In this document: positions 63,588-64,000 of the stretch, piece by piece | Numbering within the stretch: position 1 is the stretch's first letter | Layout of the letters: every line of letters starts with the position of its first letter | NCBI GenBank assembly: GCA_937931165.1 | Contig: CALHCI010000031.1 | Location: forward strand, 62,001 to 126,000 | Length of the DNA: 64,000 nt | Direction: 5' to 3' | Source: an uncultured Granulosicoccaceae bacterium | Lineage (GTDB): Bacteria > Pseudomonadota > Gammaproteobacteria > Granulosicoccales > Granulosicoccaceae | Notes under the pieces: model-generated | Seen by the model: the letters and a program-made list of their open reading frames with translations, nothing else | The model's database searches: none | What the model was told of the DNA's origin: nothing | Made by a program: the position numbers and the translations under genes

Positions 63588-64000
63588 ATGACTGCACGGG
63601 ATTTACTGGACACCGGACCAAAAGTCATTGGTGTTGGCTTACAGGGTTTTGTTGACGACCTTCAGTCTCAGGGTTTTTCCGCCTCTGCACTGGACTGGCG
63701 GCCGCCGGCTTCAAAAAATATTCAGGCGCTTGCCGCAGCAGAGCAACTGAGTAACGGCAGTATTGCCGAACTGGTAAACAACGCCAACGCACAGGCAATG
63801 GAGCGCATGCACAGCGCCGATCCGGTACTAACGGATGTGCAGCTTGCAGCAGACTGTATTGAAGAGCTTGGTGATCACATCATTCTGCATGCAGGGCCAC
63901 CGATCGAATGGCAGGACATGTGCGGCCCGATGCAGGGCGCAATTGCAGGGGCCATTGTGTTGGAAGGCTGGGCGAAAAATCTCGATGCAGCCTTTAAACT
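63588..64000 (+). CDS. DUF1116 protein, oxamate carbamoyltransferase subunit-like (AllG/YlbE type; runs off the window)
   Basis: I translated 137 residues to the window edge. The N-terminal part has KVIGVGLQGFVDDLQSQGF (about 12-30) and LDWRPPAS, and further on HIILHAGPPIEWQDM, GPMQGAIAGAIVLEGWAKN. These are hallmarks of the DUF1116 family (E. coli YlbE, renamed AllG), which together with FdrA and YlbF forms the oxamate carbamoyltransferase. The reaction splits oxalurate with phosphate to oxamate and carbamoyl phosphate, feeding carbamate kinase. FdrA- and YlbF-like partners should lie downstream or elsewhere. It is coupled closely to pucG. Confidence 0.85.
   Translation, partial: MTARDLLDTGPKVIGVGLQGFVDDLQSQGFSASALDWRPPASKNIQALAAAEQLSNGSIAELVNNANAQAMERMHSADPVLTDVQLAADCIEELGDHIILHAGPPIEWQDMCGPMQGAIAGAIVLEGWAKNLDAAFK

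Noticed and set aside
1-64000. CRISPR array, tRNA, rRNA, insertion sequence or complete prophage
   Set aside because: No regular repeat-spacer pattern, cloverleaf, transposase or phage structural gene was seen by reading through the window.

Overview
The window looks like a chromosome segment of a marine gammaproteobacterium. Core genes have gammaproteobacterial character (engB next to cytochrome c4 and dsbA, a full-length polA, type II thrB, trhO, MoxR/DUF58/TgpA). Marine-type accessory functions include a DddP-type DMSP lyase, a TRAP transporter and a purine-nitrogen salvage cluster. No rRNA, tRNA, CRISPR array, insertion sequence or complete prophage was recognised. The species cannot be named from the sequence alone.

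Layout. 1-3.4 kb: the start of a very large surface protein with calcium-loop repeats, behind an OmpA-type barrel protein (minus strand). 3.7-9.1 kb: an XdhC-like protein, a secreted unknown, and a pair made of a BON/OmpA protein and a membrane-anchored coiled-coil protein. 9.2-14 kb: dsbA, cytochrome c4, engB, an unknown membrane protein and trpS. 14.4-24.6 kb: a Wzx/Wzy-type exopolysaccharide locus. Three plus-strand genes (GT4, flippase, GT4) converge on a six-gene minus-strand operon in the order wza, wzc, polymerase, Alg14-like, Alg13-like, GT2. No initiating sugar-phosphate transferase is present. 25-30.8 kb: an operon for a tungsten-type aldehyde oxidoreductase with its four-cluster ferredoxin subunit, FAD subunit, MoaD-like protein, two small unknowns and moaA. 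31-36 kb: a dual-specificity phosphatase, then MoxR-DUF58-transglutaminase.

36-45 kb: a shortened heparinase-like protein, a fusion of a RimB-like protease with a RimK-like ligase, a trans-sulfuration enzyme, polA, a LOG-family protein and thrB. 45-50 kb: a TRAP transporter whose large permease carries an unusual coiled-coil tail of about 330 residues. 50-56 kb: a DUF4159 protein, trhO, a GST, dddP and a PhoX/DUF839 protein. 56-59 kb: a three-gene set of a desulfurase-like PLP enzyme lacking the usual cysteine, a phage-type coiled-coil protein and an unknown.

59-64 kb: allantoate amidohydrolase, carbamate kinase, a lipoprotein, ureidoglycine-glyoxylate aminotransferase and the start of a DUF1116 (oxamate carbamoyltransferase) gene. 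Together these enzymes can take allantoate to ureidoglycine, to oxalurate plus glycine, to oxamate plus carbamoyl phosphate, and finally to ATP, CO2 and ammonia, without a ureidoglycolate dehydrogenase step. The most interesting items are this pathway, the aldehyde oxidoreductase operon with its unknown small proteins, the TRAP permease extension, and the 56-59 kb module.
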